Source of the DNA: Streptomyces sp. NBC_01707
GTDB taxonomy: Bacteria; Actinomycetota; Actinomycetes; Streptomycetales; Streptomycetaceae
Length of the DNA stretch: 64,000 bases
Reading direction: 5' to 3'
NCBI RefSeq assembly: GCF_041438805.1
Contig: NZ_CP109190.1
Location: 2,232,001-2,296,000, forward strand
Position 1 is the first letter of the stretch. The number at the start of each line of letters is the position of its first letter. Positions 1 to 7,771 of this stretch are shown here, in pieces. Below the pieces are notes generated by a model that saw nothing but the letters and a program-made list of their open reading frames with translations, was not told the DNA's origin and made no database searches. Made by a program: the position numbers and the translations under genes.

Positions 1-49
1 GCACCGTGAAGGCGTGCAGTTGCGGCAGGGGAAGTTCGGGGCGCTCCAT
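1..49 (-). CDS. 5' end of a gene cut by the window edge, possibly a LysR-type regulator
   Basis: Reading leftward from an ATG at 47-49 gives MERPELPLPQLHAFTV before the window ends. The pattern of a short acidic lead and then LxxLxAFxxV resembles the N-terminus of LysR regulators, and it is divergent from a RidA-like gene, a common arrangement. Only 16 residues are visible, no clear ribosome binding site is seen, and chance is not excluded. Confidence 0.3.
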   Translation of the reverse strand, partial: MERPELPLPQLHAFTV

Positions 50-122
50 ACGCCTAGAGATATCAGGTCATGCCCGTGGCTGTATTAGACGTATCACTGT
101 CGGGCCCCCTAGCGTTCAGCGC

Positions 123-512
123 ATGAGAGAGCGACATGCGATCCTCAGCGGCTCGACGTTCGAGGAGCAGATCGGCTACGCCCGTGCCGTGGTCGACGGC
201 GACCGGGTTCACGTGTCCGGGACGACCGGCTTCGACTACGCCACCATGACGATCTCGGACGACGTGGTCGACCAGGCCGAGCAGTGTCTGCGCAACATCG
301 AGGCCGCTCTGGTCGAGGCGAAGTGCACCTTCGGCGACGTGGTACGGGTTCGCTACCTACTGCCCGACCGCGAGGACTTCGAGCGCTGCTGGCCGGTCCT
401 GCGCCGCTGCTTCGGCGAAGTCCGGCCGGCCGCGACGATGCTCATGTGCGGCCTCTCGGACCCCCGTATGAAGATCGAGATCGAGGTGTACGCGCGGCGG
501 GCCGTGGCATGA
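123..512 (+). CDS. RidA family protein
   Basis: This 129-residue protein has the RidA/YjgF/UK114 layout: an early ARAVVDGDRVHVSGTTG stretch, a central helix with QAEQCLRNIEAAL, and a late RPAATM segment ending in an IEIEVYA strand. Family members hydrolyse reactive enamine/imine intermediates; some act on other small amides. I chose the ATG at 123 because residues upstream in the same frame (from a GTG at 6) do not resemble the family. No good Shine-Dalgarno is visible. The C-terminal Arg-Pro-Ala followed by the IEIEVYA strand matches the family active-site and trimer elements. Family assignment is firm; substrate is unknown. Confidence 0.85.
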   Translation: MRERHAILSGSTFEEQIGYARAVVDGDRVHVSGTTGFDYATMTISDDVVDQAEQCLRNIEAALVEAKCTFGDVVRVRYLLPDREDFERCWPVLRRCFGEVRPAATMLMCGLSDPRMKIEIEVYARRAVA

Positions 513-657
513 ACGGGTCCCGTTCCTCGCGATTGCACAGAGGGCGAGGCCGACTTCGCAGACAATCAGGTAGGGCGCATCGGGAGCTCACGAACGGTAT
601 TCCGCCTCGCCCACGCCCGCACCCCTGACCTGAGCCACTCCGAAGGAACCCTTCCCC

Positions 658-1482
658 ATGGGCCACGCCCTCCCGCCGTTCCAGCTTCTGCCCGGCGCGC
701 CCGCGTCACCGGTCCTACTGCACGTACCGCACTCGGCACGTGTCCTCCCCGATCACGTACGCGCCGCCATCGAGCTGGACGACAAGGCCCTGGAACTCGA
801 ACTCGACCACATCACGGACTCCCACACGGCCGAGTTGGCCGCCGAGGCAGCCGCGGCCGCGCCTCTCACGCCGTGGCGATTCGTCAACGGCCTGTCGCGG
901 CTCGTCATCGATCCCGAACGGTTCCCCGACGAACGCGAGGAGATGCTGGCCGTCGGCATGGGCGCGGTCTACACACGGACCACGCACCGCGAGCCGCTTC
1001 GCCCACCGCACGTGGATCCGCAGCCGCTGATCCACCGCTACTTCCACCCGTACGCGGCAGCAATGACCGCCGCTGTCGACGCACGCCTGGCGGCCACCGG
1101 ACGCGCGGTCGTCATCGACGTCCACTCCTATCCGTCGGCTCCGCTCCCCTACGAACTCCACGGCACCGGGCTGCGCCCACCGATCTGCCTCGGCACCGAC
1201 GCCTTCCACACACCGCCGGGTCTGCTGGCCCAGGCCGAGGAGGCGTTCGCCGGGTTGGGGGGCACGGGCATCAACAGCCCCTTCTCCGGTACGTACGTGC
1301 CGCTGAAGCATTACGGCGTGGACCCGCGTGTCAGCGCGCTGATGATCGAAATCCGCCGGGACTTGTACATGCCCGAACCGGGTGGCGCCGCCCACCCCGC
1401 CGGATCGACCGCACTCGCGTCGGCGCTGGCCGCCCTGGTCGGCGTGCTGTCCGGTCCGAGCGAACAGGAAGCACGGGCCTGA
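658..1482 (+). CDS. N-formylglutamate amidohydrolase family protein
   Basis: The 274-residue protein begins its fold with PVLLHVPHSARVLP, the HVPHSG-type motif of the N-formylglutamate amidohydrolase (HutG/FGase) family, and continues with EL.LD.ITDSHTAELA, FVNGLSRLVIDPERF and VIDVHSYPS, all diagnostic blocks. HutG enzymes release glutamate from N-formylglutamate in histidine degradation, but many actinobacterial members stand outside hut operons, as here, so the substrate may differ. The ATG at 658 follows GAAGGA about 12 bases upstream. The gene stands alone between a RidA-like gene and a DUF899 gene on the same strand. Confidence 0.85.
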   Translation: MGHALPPFQLLPGAPASPVLLHVPHSARVLPDHVRAAIELDDKALELELDHITDSHTAELAAEAAAAAPLTPWRFVNGLSRLVIDPERFPDEREEMLAVGMGAVYTRTTHREPLRPPHVDPQPLIHRYFHPYAAAMTAAVDARLAATGRAVVIDVHSYPSAPLPYELHGTGLRPPICLGTDAFHTPPGLLAQAEEAFAGLGGTGINSPFSGTYVPLKHYGVDPRVSALMIEIRRDLYMPEPGGAAHPAGSTALASALAALVGVLSGPSEQEARA

Positions 1483-1585
1483 CACCCCGCCGAAGGCTCT
1501 TCACACCGCCTCGCGAGCCCTCGTGCGGGAACAGACAATGGTGACCAGGGCAGCAGCTCCGTGCCCGTCCCTCGAGGAGGTAGCG

Positions 1586-2266
1586 ATGCGTCCGACCAAT
1601 CTCACCGGGGAGTCGGCCGAACACGTCAGCGCCCGGGAGGAGCTGCGCCTGGCCGAGATCGAGCTGATGCGCCACCGCGAACGCGTCGCCGACCGGCGCC
1701 GCCGGCTGCCGCTGGGGCCCGTCGTCGACGACTACGTATTCGAGGAAGGCCCCCCGGATCTCCACTCGGACGATGCGCCGGTGCAGGCCGTGCGACTGAG
1801 TGAGCTGTTCACCCGGCCCGGGCGAGACCTCGTCGTCTATCACTTCATGTACGGCAAGCAGCAGACGCAGCCTTGTTCCATGTGCACGATGTGGATCGAC
1901 GGGTTCAACGGAATCGCCCACCATGTCGCGCAGAACGTCGACCTCGCAATTGTCGCCGCAGCCGACCTGCCCGCACTCCGCGCGCACGCACGAGACCGGC
2001 AGTGGGGGAACCTGCGGCTGCTCAGCGCCGGGTCCAGCACCTTCAAGTACGATCTCGGCAGCGAGGATGCCGAGGGCAACCAGGACTCGACGGTATCGGT
2101 GTTCACCCGCGACGACGACGGCTCCGTACGCCACTTCTACTCGGCACACCCCCGGATGTCCGACGACATCGACCAGCGCGGCATCGACCTGCTCAGCCCG
2201 GTGTGGCACATCCTCGACCTCACCCGCCGGGGCCGGGACGACTGGTTCGCAGAGCTCAGTTACTAG
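1586..2266 (+). CDS. DUF899 (thioredoxin-like fold) protein
   Basis: The 226-residue protein has the DUF899 signature: an N-terminal helix with EELRLAEIELMRHRERVADRRRRLP, then PVVDDYVFEE, and DLVVYHFMYG followed by CSMCTMWIDGFNG. The CxxC-like SMC pair lies at the thioredoxin active-site position of this family. C-terminal VSVFTRDDDGSVRHFYSAHP and the LSPVWHILDLTRRGR block complete the match. The ATG at 1586 is preceded by GAGGAGG at 1574-1580. The biochemical role of DUF899 proteins is not established; a redox or peroxidase-like role is inferred from the fold. Confidence 0.85.
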   Translation: MRPTNLTGESAEHVSAREELRLAEIELMRHRERVADRRRRLPLGPVVDDYVFEEGPPDLHSDDAPVQAVRLSELFTRPGRDLVVYHFMYGKQQTQPCSMCTMWIDGFNGIAHHVAQNVDLAIVAAADLPALRAHARDRQWGNLRLLSAGSSTFKYDLGSEDAEGNQDSTVSVFTRDDDGSVRHFYSAHPRMSDDIDQRGIDLLSPVWHILDLTRRGRDDWFAELSY

Positions 2267-2391
2267 GCCGTTGCGGTCGCGGCCTCGGAGACCGTTTTCC
2301 ACCGGCCGTAGCGTTCGGGCAGGTCACGCCAGGTGATGCCGGTGCGGATCTTCGCCCACGCGAAGATCCGCTCAACCTGAGGCTGGAAGCC
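2263..2391 (-). pseudogene. IS5-family transposase fragment
   Basis: On the minus strand about 40 codons read IRTGITWRDLPERYGRWKTV before a TAG at 2263-2265. The GIxWRDLPERYGxWKTV block is the N-terminal DUF4096 region of IS5-type transposases. The DDE catalytic core is absent and a plus-strand gene starts within 30 bases, so this is a dead insertion-sequence remnant. Confidence 0.7.
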
Positions 2392-2414
2392 TCACTGCCT
2401 CCTATACTCCTGGC

Positions 2415-2759
2415 GTGTTTCATACGTCGAACCTCTTTCACGTTTCGTCCGTACTCAATCGGCAGTCGATCGCACAGCACGGCTTGGATTGGACCCGTAT
2501 GGGCGCCGCGCCGGGGATCGCCGGCAGTCGCCGCCCTGAGGTGGAGGGAGTCTTCGTCTGTCAGGGCGAGGAGGAAGCAGAGTTCTTCCTTCAGATCATC
2601 AACAACACCGGTGGGGCAGTCGATCTCTGGTCCGTAGACGGCATCGATGAGGGGTTGCTCCTCGACAACGGCAACGGATTCGTCTACCTGCCCAGTCGCA
2701 TACCGGCCGCGCAAGTCCGTCTCGTGCGATCAGACGTTCCCCCTCAGCTTGATTCCTGA
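2415..2759 (+). CDS. Small conserved-looking protein, LxHVSSVLNRxSIxxHGLDW type
   Basis: The 114-residue protein begins NLFHVSSVLNRQSIAQHGLD and carries VEGVFVCQGEEEAEFFL, AVDLWSVDGI and YLPSRIPAAQVRLV. The opening resembles the H-x-T/S and HGL elements of ADP-ribosyltransferase-like folds such as KptA-like proteins, but I cannot confirm that and would call it a protein of unknown function. A TATACT hexamer at 2403-2408 lies only 6 bases before the GTG start at 2415, and there is no Shine-Dalgarno, so the transcript may be leaderless. It sits directly beside the IS5 remnant. Confidence 0.6.
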   Translation: MFHTSNLFHVSSVLNRQSIAQHGLDWTRMGAAPGIAGSRRPEVEGVFVCQGEEEAEFFLQIINNTGGAVDLWSVDGIDEGLLLDNGNGFVYLPSRIPAAQVRLVRSDVPPQLDS

Positions 2760-2983
2760 CTTCGCGCGGCGGTACATGCGCCGGCACCGGCACGCCGGTC
2801 ACGGTGTGCCCGACGGCGACCCGGACGGCATGTCGAAATGCAGAGAGACGTCTCGCAACTACTCGGATACGAGTGGCGTCCGTGAGGGCGGCTCGGCGTG
2901 GCCCTCGGTAACCCGGTGTTGCGAAGTCGGGCCCGGGCCGACATCGGGAGCCACGGTTCACTGCCCGTCGCACGTCGGCGTCA

Positions 2984-3094
2984 GTCCGCCGCACGGCATC
3001 GCCGATCGATCCAGGAAGCCACCAGGAAGACCTCCAAGTAGGTGTCAGGCCGCGCTGCATCCTGGTAGAGGTCCCAGTGGAGCGCGCCGGTCCG
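2984..3094 (-). pseudogene. C-terminal fragment of an MFS transporter
   Basis: About 37 minus-strand codons include GALHWDLYQDAARPDTYLEV followed by FLVASW. This resembles the soluble C-terminal tail of DUF894-type (MFS_3) transporters, whose typical form is W-x-L-Y-x-D-x-x-x-P-x-R-F-x-E-x-F-V-V-x-S-W. Nothing of the transmembrane part is present upstream, so the piece is a remnant. Confidence 0.5.
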
Positions 3095-3300
3095 TAGACG
3101 GGGGCGGCCCATGGCTGGCGCTCGAGGCGACTGCGCACGGACGCTCTCTGGCCATCCGGATGGCGCCCGGCACCGACCTCCTGATGGTCGCGCGCAGACA
3201 GTACCCCAAACGGCCACACCACCAGCACACGGAGCGGCCCCGCTCGGTGGGCCCGTCGTCCTTCGGTATCGGGCACGGCGCCGCACAGTACTGGGCGCGC

Positions 3301-3534
3301 ACGCACGACCTGATCGGTGCACCGTTCCAGCGGACCCGCCGGACCACGGTGACGCGGGAGGGCCGTCCCCTTCAGCACGCGCAAGGCACACACGAGAGCA
3401 TCTACGTCCTTCCCGACGAGCACGTCCAACGGGTCTTCGTGTCCGGTGCCCAAGAGGCGCTCGAACAAGCCCGAGCTGTCGTGTTCGCGGCGACCTCGCC
3501 GACGCTCCGCACCCCGGCCACGAACAGATCGTGA
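3301..3534 (+). pseudogene. Coding-like fragment of unknown function
   Basis: This stretch reads THDLIGAPFQRTRRTTVT and then GTHESIYVLPDEHVQRVFV before a stop at 3532. Third codon positions are mostly G or C, as in real Streptomyces genes, but there is no clear start and the upstream part of the frame loses this bias. It belongs to a decayed 1.1-kb stretch (2760-3904) that also holds the MFS tail and otherwise shows no intact gene. I do not recognise the family. Confidence 0.25.
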
Positions 3535-3904
3535 CTGCGGACTGGACGGGGACGAGACCTCCAGCCCTTGGCTCGACGCGATAGGCGGCTGCGGAGCGGA
3601 CTTCATGCTCTGCCTGGCCTGCCCCAACGCTCGTGTTCACCCGGGCCGTCACCCCCGGCTCGCCTACCTGCACCAAGAGCTGAACAGTCTTCTCTCCGCG
3701 GTGCCTGACCGTTCATGGCGTGAACGGTGGCCCAGCACGTCGGACGCCCGGCGCCACCGAGCGGGCAGGTCCCTGACCCGCGTGTGAAAATTGAGTACTG
3801 GATCGCAGTTCGGTGTCCGAGGCCCGCCCGTCGCTGCACGGGGAACGTGCGCGGCACCTAACGTCCTCTCCCGCTGATCCCATCGACACGCTGGGAGGCT
3901 CCCC

Positions 3905-4858
3905 GTGAGCGAACGTCTCAATGCGTGGCCGACGCTGGACTATGAGGACCTGGCGCCCACGGTCGACTACGTGAACCGGGTGGTACAGGTCGCAGGCAAG
4001 TACACCCTTGACGAGCCCTTCGAAGTCGGCTGGGGAAACATCGTCCTCGATGTCACCCCCCGGGGGCTCAGTACGCCAACCCTTCGGCAGCAAGGCGTGA
4101 CCTTCACGGTGCACTACAACTTGCTCGACGGTGGCGTGGTCATCGAGGCTGACAGTGGCTCGCGGACGGTGCCCTTGTCTCAGGGATCAGTCGCGACGTT
4201 CTACGCGTCCTTCTGCGATGCGGTGGACGAGCTCGGCATACACCGACCACGCAGCTCGTTGATCTGCGAGATTCCGGATGCCCCGCCGCGTTTCGAGGAC
4301 GACAACGTCGAACGCACCTGGGATGGCCACGCGGCCCGACTGATCTGGACAGCGTTTAACCTCGCCGCCGACGGGCTCGAGGCGTGGCAGGCCCCCTTCC
4401 TGGGACACCACCCCCGGGTCGGTGTGATGTGGGGCGGCTTCGACCTGTCCGCCACGCGTTACCGGGCGCAGCCCACCGTGCCGCCGCCCCACCAGCCGCC
4501 CTTCATGCAGAACGCCCAGCTCGACGCGTACGTGTCTGTGGGATTCTCACTTGGGGATGCCAAGGCGCCGAACGTCGGCATGTACGCGTACATCTGGCCC
4601 CAGCCGGACGGTCTCGGGGGCCGGTCCTGGGGTGTTGAGGGCGCCGCCTGGCACCCCGACGCCGGTCTGGTTCGTCTGCCGTGGGCCAAGCTCAGGGAGT
4701 CAGCGGACCCGCACCAGGCCATTGTGGCGTTCGGTGACGCGGTCTACGATGCCGCCGTCGAGACGGCAGGCTGGCCGTCCGACCTCGTCGGCCCCCGCGT
4801 CGAGGGTTGGTACATGAGTAGGACACCGCCCGCGCTTGTCCAGCACCAGCACGGCTGA
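3905..4858 (+). CDS. DUF5996 family protein
   Basis: The 317-residue protein has the DUF5996 pattern: WPTLDYEDLAPTVDYVNRVV at the N-terminus, PFEVGWGNIVLDVTPRGLST, a DVDELGIHRPR-like segment, and a late FWGGFDLSATRYR-type block with PPHQPPFMQNAQ. It is probably a soluble enzyme of unknown reaction. The GTG at 3905 follows GGGAGGC about 8 bases upstream, which supports this start. No same-strand partner lies close by: the next 770 bases hold remnants and a MITE-like element. Confidence 0.8.
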   Translation: MSERLNAWPTLDYEDLAPTVDYVNRVVQVAGKYTLDEPFEVGWGNIVLDVTPRGLSTPTLRQQGVTFTVHYNLLDGGVVIEADSGSRTVPLSQGSVATFYASFCDAVDELGIHRPRSSLICEIPDAPPRFEDDNVERTWDGHAARLIWTAFNLAADGLEAWQAPFLGHHPRVGVMWGGFDLSATRYRAQPTVPPPHQPPFMQNAQLDAYVSVGFSLGDAKAPNVGMYAYIWPQPDGLGGRSWGVEGAAWHPDAGLVRLPWAKLRESADPHQAIVAFGDAVYDAAVETAGWPSDLVGPRVEGWYMSRTPPALVQHQHG

Positions 4859-4899
4859 CTCAGACGAGGAACGGCTGGCCTGCTTCGACGAGTTCCGGG

Positions 4900-5033
4900 T
4901 CAACAGCTGTCACCGATGCGGATGTTGAGCGCGGCGGCGCCGGGAGAATTCTGTGCCGCGGCGCAGGCACTGGACGTCGCGGCCGTGGACGTGGTGAAGC
5001 TGACCTGCTCGCCGTCCGATGTGCGAGGGCGGT
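4900..5033 (-). pseudogene. Possible decayed gene tail, unknown
   Basis: On the minus strand a frame ending at the TGA 4900-4902 reads GEQVSFTTSTAATSS and then ALNIRIGDSC with strong third-position G/C. Just upstream a different frame reads TYFCRKDFGVMTALAHR with similar bias, which suggests a frameshifted remnant of one protein. Nothing identifies the family. The rest of 4859-5626 holds only a MITE-like element. Confidence 0.25.
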
Positions 5034-5372
5034 CATGACGCCAAAGTCCTTCCTGCAGAAGTAGGTTCCCGCCAGCAGCCGCGCTGGTGCTTGCAGCTGG
5101 TCGGCACCGGGGTTGCCGACCCGGTTCACAGCTGTGGGTCCGGAAAATGGGTATGCAGGAATCTCGTCGGGCACGTCGTGGCCGAGTGCCCGGGCTTCGG
5201 GAGGACGGTGCTGCCCGCCGGGGCCGAATCGGTCCGCTCCCGGGCAGCCGGATTTCGGCACAGTGGCTCAGGTGTGACGGCCACGGTCCGTTGCGCTGGT
5301 TGGCAGCCCCGTCGGATCCCGGCGGGGCTGCCGTGTTGTCAGAGAACGCCGTAGGGCGGCACGGTGGTAAAG

Positions 5373-5527
5373 GGCTGTCCCGTAAGTCCCTGGCGGCGCA
5401 CGACGACAGCTACGGCACCTTGCCACGTTGTCGGAACGCCCGAATGCGTCCAGTGCGATGACGCCCCTCCCCTTGCGATGCACCGCCTCCGACGCCGCGC
5501 GCCGATCCACAGGGATTACGGGACAGC
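5373..5527. mobile_element. MITE-like element, copy 1 (about 155 bp)
   Basis: The element starts GGCTGTCCCGTAAGTCCCTG and ends with the inverted match CAGGGATTACGGGACAGC, giving terminal inverted repeats of about 19 bases with one slip. A second copy in the same orientation lies at 12499-12656, nearly identical along its length. It contains no plausible transposase, so it would need to be moved in trans by an IS with matching ends. No clear target-site duplication is seen. Confidence 0.7.
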
Positions 5528-5626
5528 GGGATTGCGACCAGGCACGACGCGACCGCCACCTCCTACGGAACAGCGGCCGGCCTGGCGTCGTTCCTGCTCA
5601 GGGCAAGATCCGTTTGAAGACGGAAC

Positions 5627-5980
5627 CTAGCTCGAATCCCGCTCCGCCTCCTCGGCGGCCCGCTTGATGTTCGCCAACCGACGGTCCCAGTCTGCTGCGA
5701 GCGCGTCCATCCACCGAGCCGTGGCGTTCAGCGCCGCGGGCCGCACCTCGTACCGCACCTCACGGCCGACCCGGCTGCCGGAAACCAGGCCGGCAGCGTC
5801 CAGGACGGCAAGGTGCTTGACCACCGCCTGACGCGAGACGGGGAGTTGTTCCGCGAGAGTCGTCGCGGTGGACTCGCCCTGTGCGCCGAGCAGGTCGAGC
5901 AGCCGACGTCGCGTCGGATCGGCCAGTGCTCCGAGCACACTGTCCACCGCCTCGTCGGCGCGGCGACTGCCGTCCGTCAC
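5627..5980 (-). CDS. ArsR-family winged-helix regulator
   Basis: The 117-residue protein opens ADEAVDSVLGALADPTRRRL, the classic ArsR/HTH_20 start, with a recognition helix around LPVSRQAVVKHLAVLDAAGL and a wing VSGSRVGREVRYEV. It lacks an obvious metal-binding ELCVCD motif, so a non-metal ligand is likely. It is the second gene of a two-gene operon: its ATG overlaps the stop of the SRPBCC gene by 4 bases, so translation is probably coupled. The palindrome at 6447-6466 upstream of the pair is the likely autoregulatory operator. Confidence 0.9.
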   Translation of the reverse strand: MTDGSRRADEAVDSVLGALADPTRRRLLDLLGAQGESTATTLAEQLPVSRQAVVKHLAVLDAAGLVSGSRVGREVRYEVRPAALNATARWMDALAADWDRRLANIKRAAEEAERDSS

Positions 5981-6420
5981 ACGGACTCTTCGGCGCGCGC
6001 CTTGAGCGCGTCGAGTTCCTGGGGCCAGCCACCGGTGTTGTCCTTCACCGCCCGGCGGCGCAGTTCCTCGGACCCGGCCAGCGTTGCGAACCCGCTCTCG
6101 ACGACGCGGAGACGCGTCCTGTCACCTTCCGGGGTCAGTGTGAACTCCACCAGGGTGCTGTTGTCCTCCCGCAGTTCTTCTCCGGGGAACGCACTGGCCC
6201 AGCGGTACGCGAGGTAGGTCGGCGGCTCCACCTTCTCCACACGTACCGGGAAGTCACCGTACTCGGGGTTCTTCGCCACCATCGACGCGCCTTCTTCGGC
6301 CACGGTGCCGGGCAGGCTCGCCTTGTCGGCCACCCAGAAGCCGGGTTCGGCGACCAGCGACCAGACCCGCTCCAGAGGTGCCTCGATCAGGGTTTCGCGT
6401 TCGATCCTGTCCTCGCTCAT
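5977..6420 (-). CDS. SRPBCC (AHSA1-type) domain protein
   Basis: The 147-residue protein begins RIERETLIEAPLERVWSLVA, typical of START-like SRPBCC/AHSA1 ligand-binding folds, and carries EPPTYLAYRWAS and LVEFTLTPEGDRTRLRVVES near the middle. Such proteins are commonly paired with an ArsR-type repressor, as here. The ATG at 6418-6420 follows GAAGGAG on the minus strand, preferred over an upstream in-frame ATG at 6468 that lies inside the operator palindrome. The ligand is unknown. Confidence 0.85.
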   Translation of the reverse strand: MSEDRIERETLIEAPLERVWSLVAEPGFWVADKASLPGTVAEEGASMVAKNPEYGDFPVRVEKVEPPTYLAYRWASAFPGEELREDNSTLVEFTLTPEGDRTRLRVVESGFATLAGSEELRRRAVKDNTGGWPQELDALKARAEESV

Positions 6421-6446
6421 GGGAACTCCTTCATCGGCATCATTGA

Positions 6447-6497
6447 GTGCAACTCCAGAGTTGCACATGGCGACCTCAGGAGCAACCTGGGAGTTGC
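6447..6497. promoter_or_regulatory. Palindromic operator pair upstream of the SRPBCC-ArsR operon
   Basis: Positions 6447-6466 form a near-perfect palindrome: GTGCAACTC, two bases, GAGTTGCAC. A second, weaker palindrome with the same half site, GCAAC six bases GTTGC, lies at 6482-6497. Two sites with matching half sites directly ahead of an operon encoding an ArsR-type dimer suggest cooperative autorepression. This is inference from symmetry and position. Confidence 0.65.
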
Positions 6498-6648
6498 ACT
6501 TCGGTGCGTCGCCCTCGGTGGGTGCTCGATGAGGGGGCGACCGCGCTCGCCGTGCCGGGCGGTCCCTGAGTACGATCGCGCCAGGTCAGGCTGTAGCCGA
6601 TGCCCGCACCGTCACATGATCAGCGACGGAGACCGCCGGCAGCGGCCC

Positions 6649-7347
6649 TCATGAACGGCTGGGCTCCGGCCCGGTCCAACCGGCCACGCCGACGCAGGCC
6701 TCATTCCCCTCGGCGTCGGCCAGCACCCAGTGCGACGGGGCATGCGCGTCCGTCACCAGCCGCCCGCCGGCGGCGATCGCCGCCGCGATACGTGCCTCGG
6801 CCTGGTCATAGGGAACCCAGACGTCGATGTGGACCCGGTTGCGCTGCGGTCGCGGCGTATCCATCTGCTGGAAGTAGAACGGCGCCCCACGCCGCTGCGG
6901 GTCGATCAGATCCTCGGGGCTGTCGGCGCGGTCCTGGTAACCGAGCAGGGCGCGCCAGAACGGGATGACCGCGCGACCCACGAGGACGTCGACGGTGACC
7001 TGGACGGTCTGCACGGCGGACGGGACGGCGAGGGCACCCAGCTTGCGCGCCACCGCAGAGATCCGGCGGGCCAGTTCCGCGTTCCGCTCGGTCAGGCCGT
7101 AGTAGTCCTGCGTGATCGTGATCAGCCGTACCGTCAGGCCCTCATGCCGCAGGTCGATGTCGGGGGGACACTCTCCAGGCCCCGCCAGCTCGCTGATCGC
7201 CTGCACGAACTCGGCACTGGCGGCAAGCGAACCGGTGCGGAAGTACGCGCACGCCCCCTCACCCAGCACTCGCCAGTCCTCCAGACCGGCTGCTTCGTGA
7301 AACTGCTGCGGCCGCATCCGCCCACTCACGCCCTCAACGTAGGTCAT
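6649..7347 (-). CDS. Pterin dehydratase-like / glyoxalase (VOC) fusion protein
   Basis: The 232-residue protein has two parts. Residues about 10-115 resemble pterin-4a-carbinolamine dehydratase (GLEDWRVLGEGACAYF, PPDIDLRHEGLTVRLITI, GLTERNAELARRISAVA), and about 118-228 form a VOC/glyoxalase-like domain (VQTVQVTVDVL, PFWRALLGY, PRPQRNRVHIDVWVP, NEACVGVAGW). The fusion recurs in actinobacteria; its reaction is unknown. The start sits after a weak ribosome site and the gene is monocistronic. A stand-alone pterin dehydratase also occurs at 62.5 kb. Confidence 0.8.
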   Translation of the reverse strand: MTYVEGVSGRMRPQQFHEAAGLEDWRVLGEGACAYFRTGSLAASAEFVQAISELAGPGECPPDIDLRHEGLTVRLITITQDYYGLTERNAELARRISAVARKLGALAVPSAVQTVQVTVDVLVGRAVIPFWRALLGYQDRADSPEDLIDPQRRGAPFYFQQMDTPRPQRNRVHIDVWVPYDQAEARIAAAIAAGGRLVTDAHAPSHWVLADAEGNEACVGVAGWTGPEPSRS

Positions 7348-7771
7348 GCGCTCAACCTAGCGCGCCGACAAGGCAATTGGCCTGCTTCACCGACCGCTTC
7401 GAAATGGCTGAGCGCGCCGCACGGAGGGTGCGCGACAACGGCACCCGACCGGGAGCCGCTGGAACGTTCCAGTGTTCACAAGGGCGAAATGCCCACCCGC
7501 ATCCCGGCAGGCCGCTGCGCAGACGTCGACCGGCTCCCCATGGAGGAGCACCGCGGAGTCAATGAGCCGAAGTACCGAAGCAGACTCACCCCCCTTGCTT
7601 ACCGTTCCGTAACCTCTGAATTACCTCAGATTTGTTCCTGCGTGACTTTGGGCACTGTCAGAATCGCAGGATTCCCGGATGATGTGGCGTCGGACCGTGT
7701 CACGGTGACGACTCCCTGGCCCGCCACGGCCGGGAACGCCCACCTTCCCCTCACAAAGGCGAACCCTCTCC
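7348..7771. other. Gene-free interval upstream of the permease
   Basis: This 424-base interval holds the start-side regions of the VOC-fusion gene (leftward) and the permease (rightward). A less GC-rich stretch near 7590-7660, with CCGTTCCGTAACCTCTGAAT, probably contains the permease promoter, but no clear hexamers can be assigned. I see no gene in it. Confidence 0.4.
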
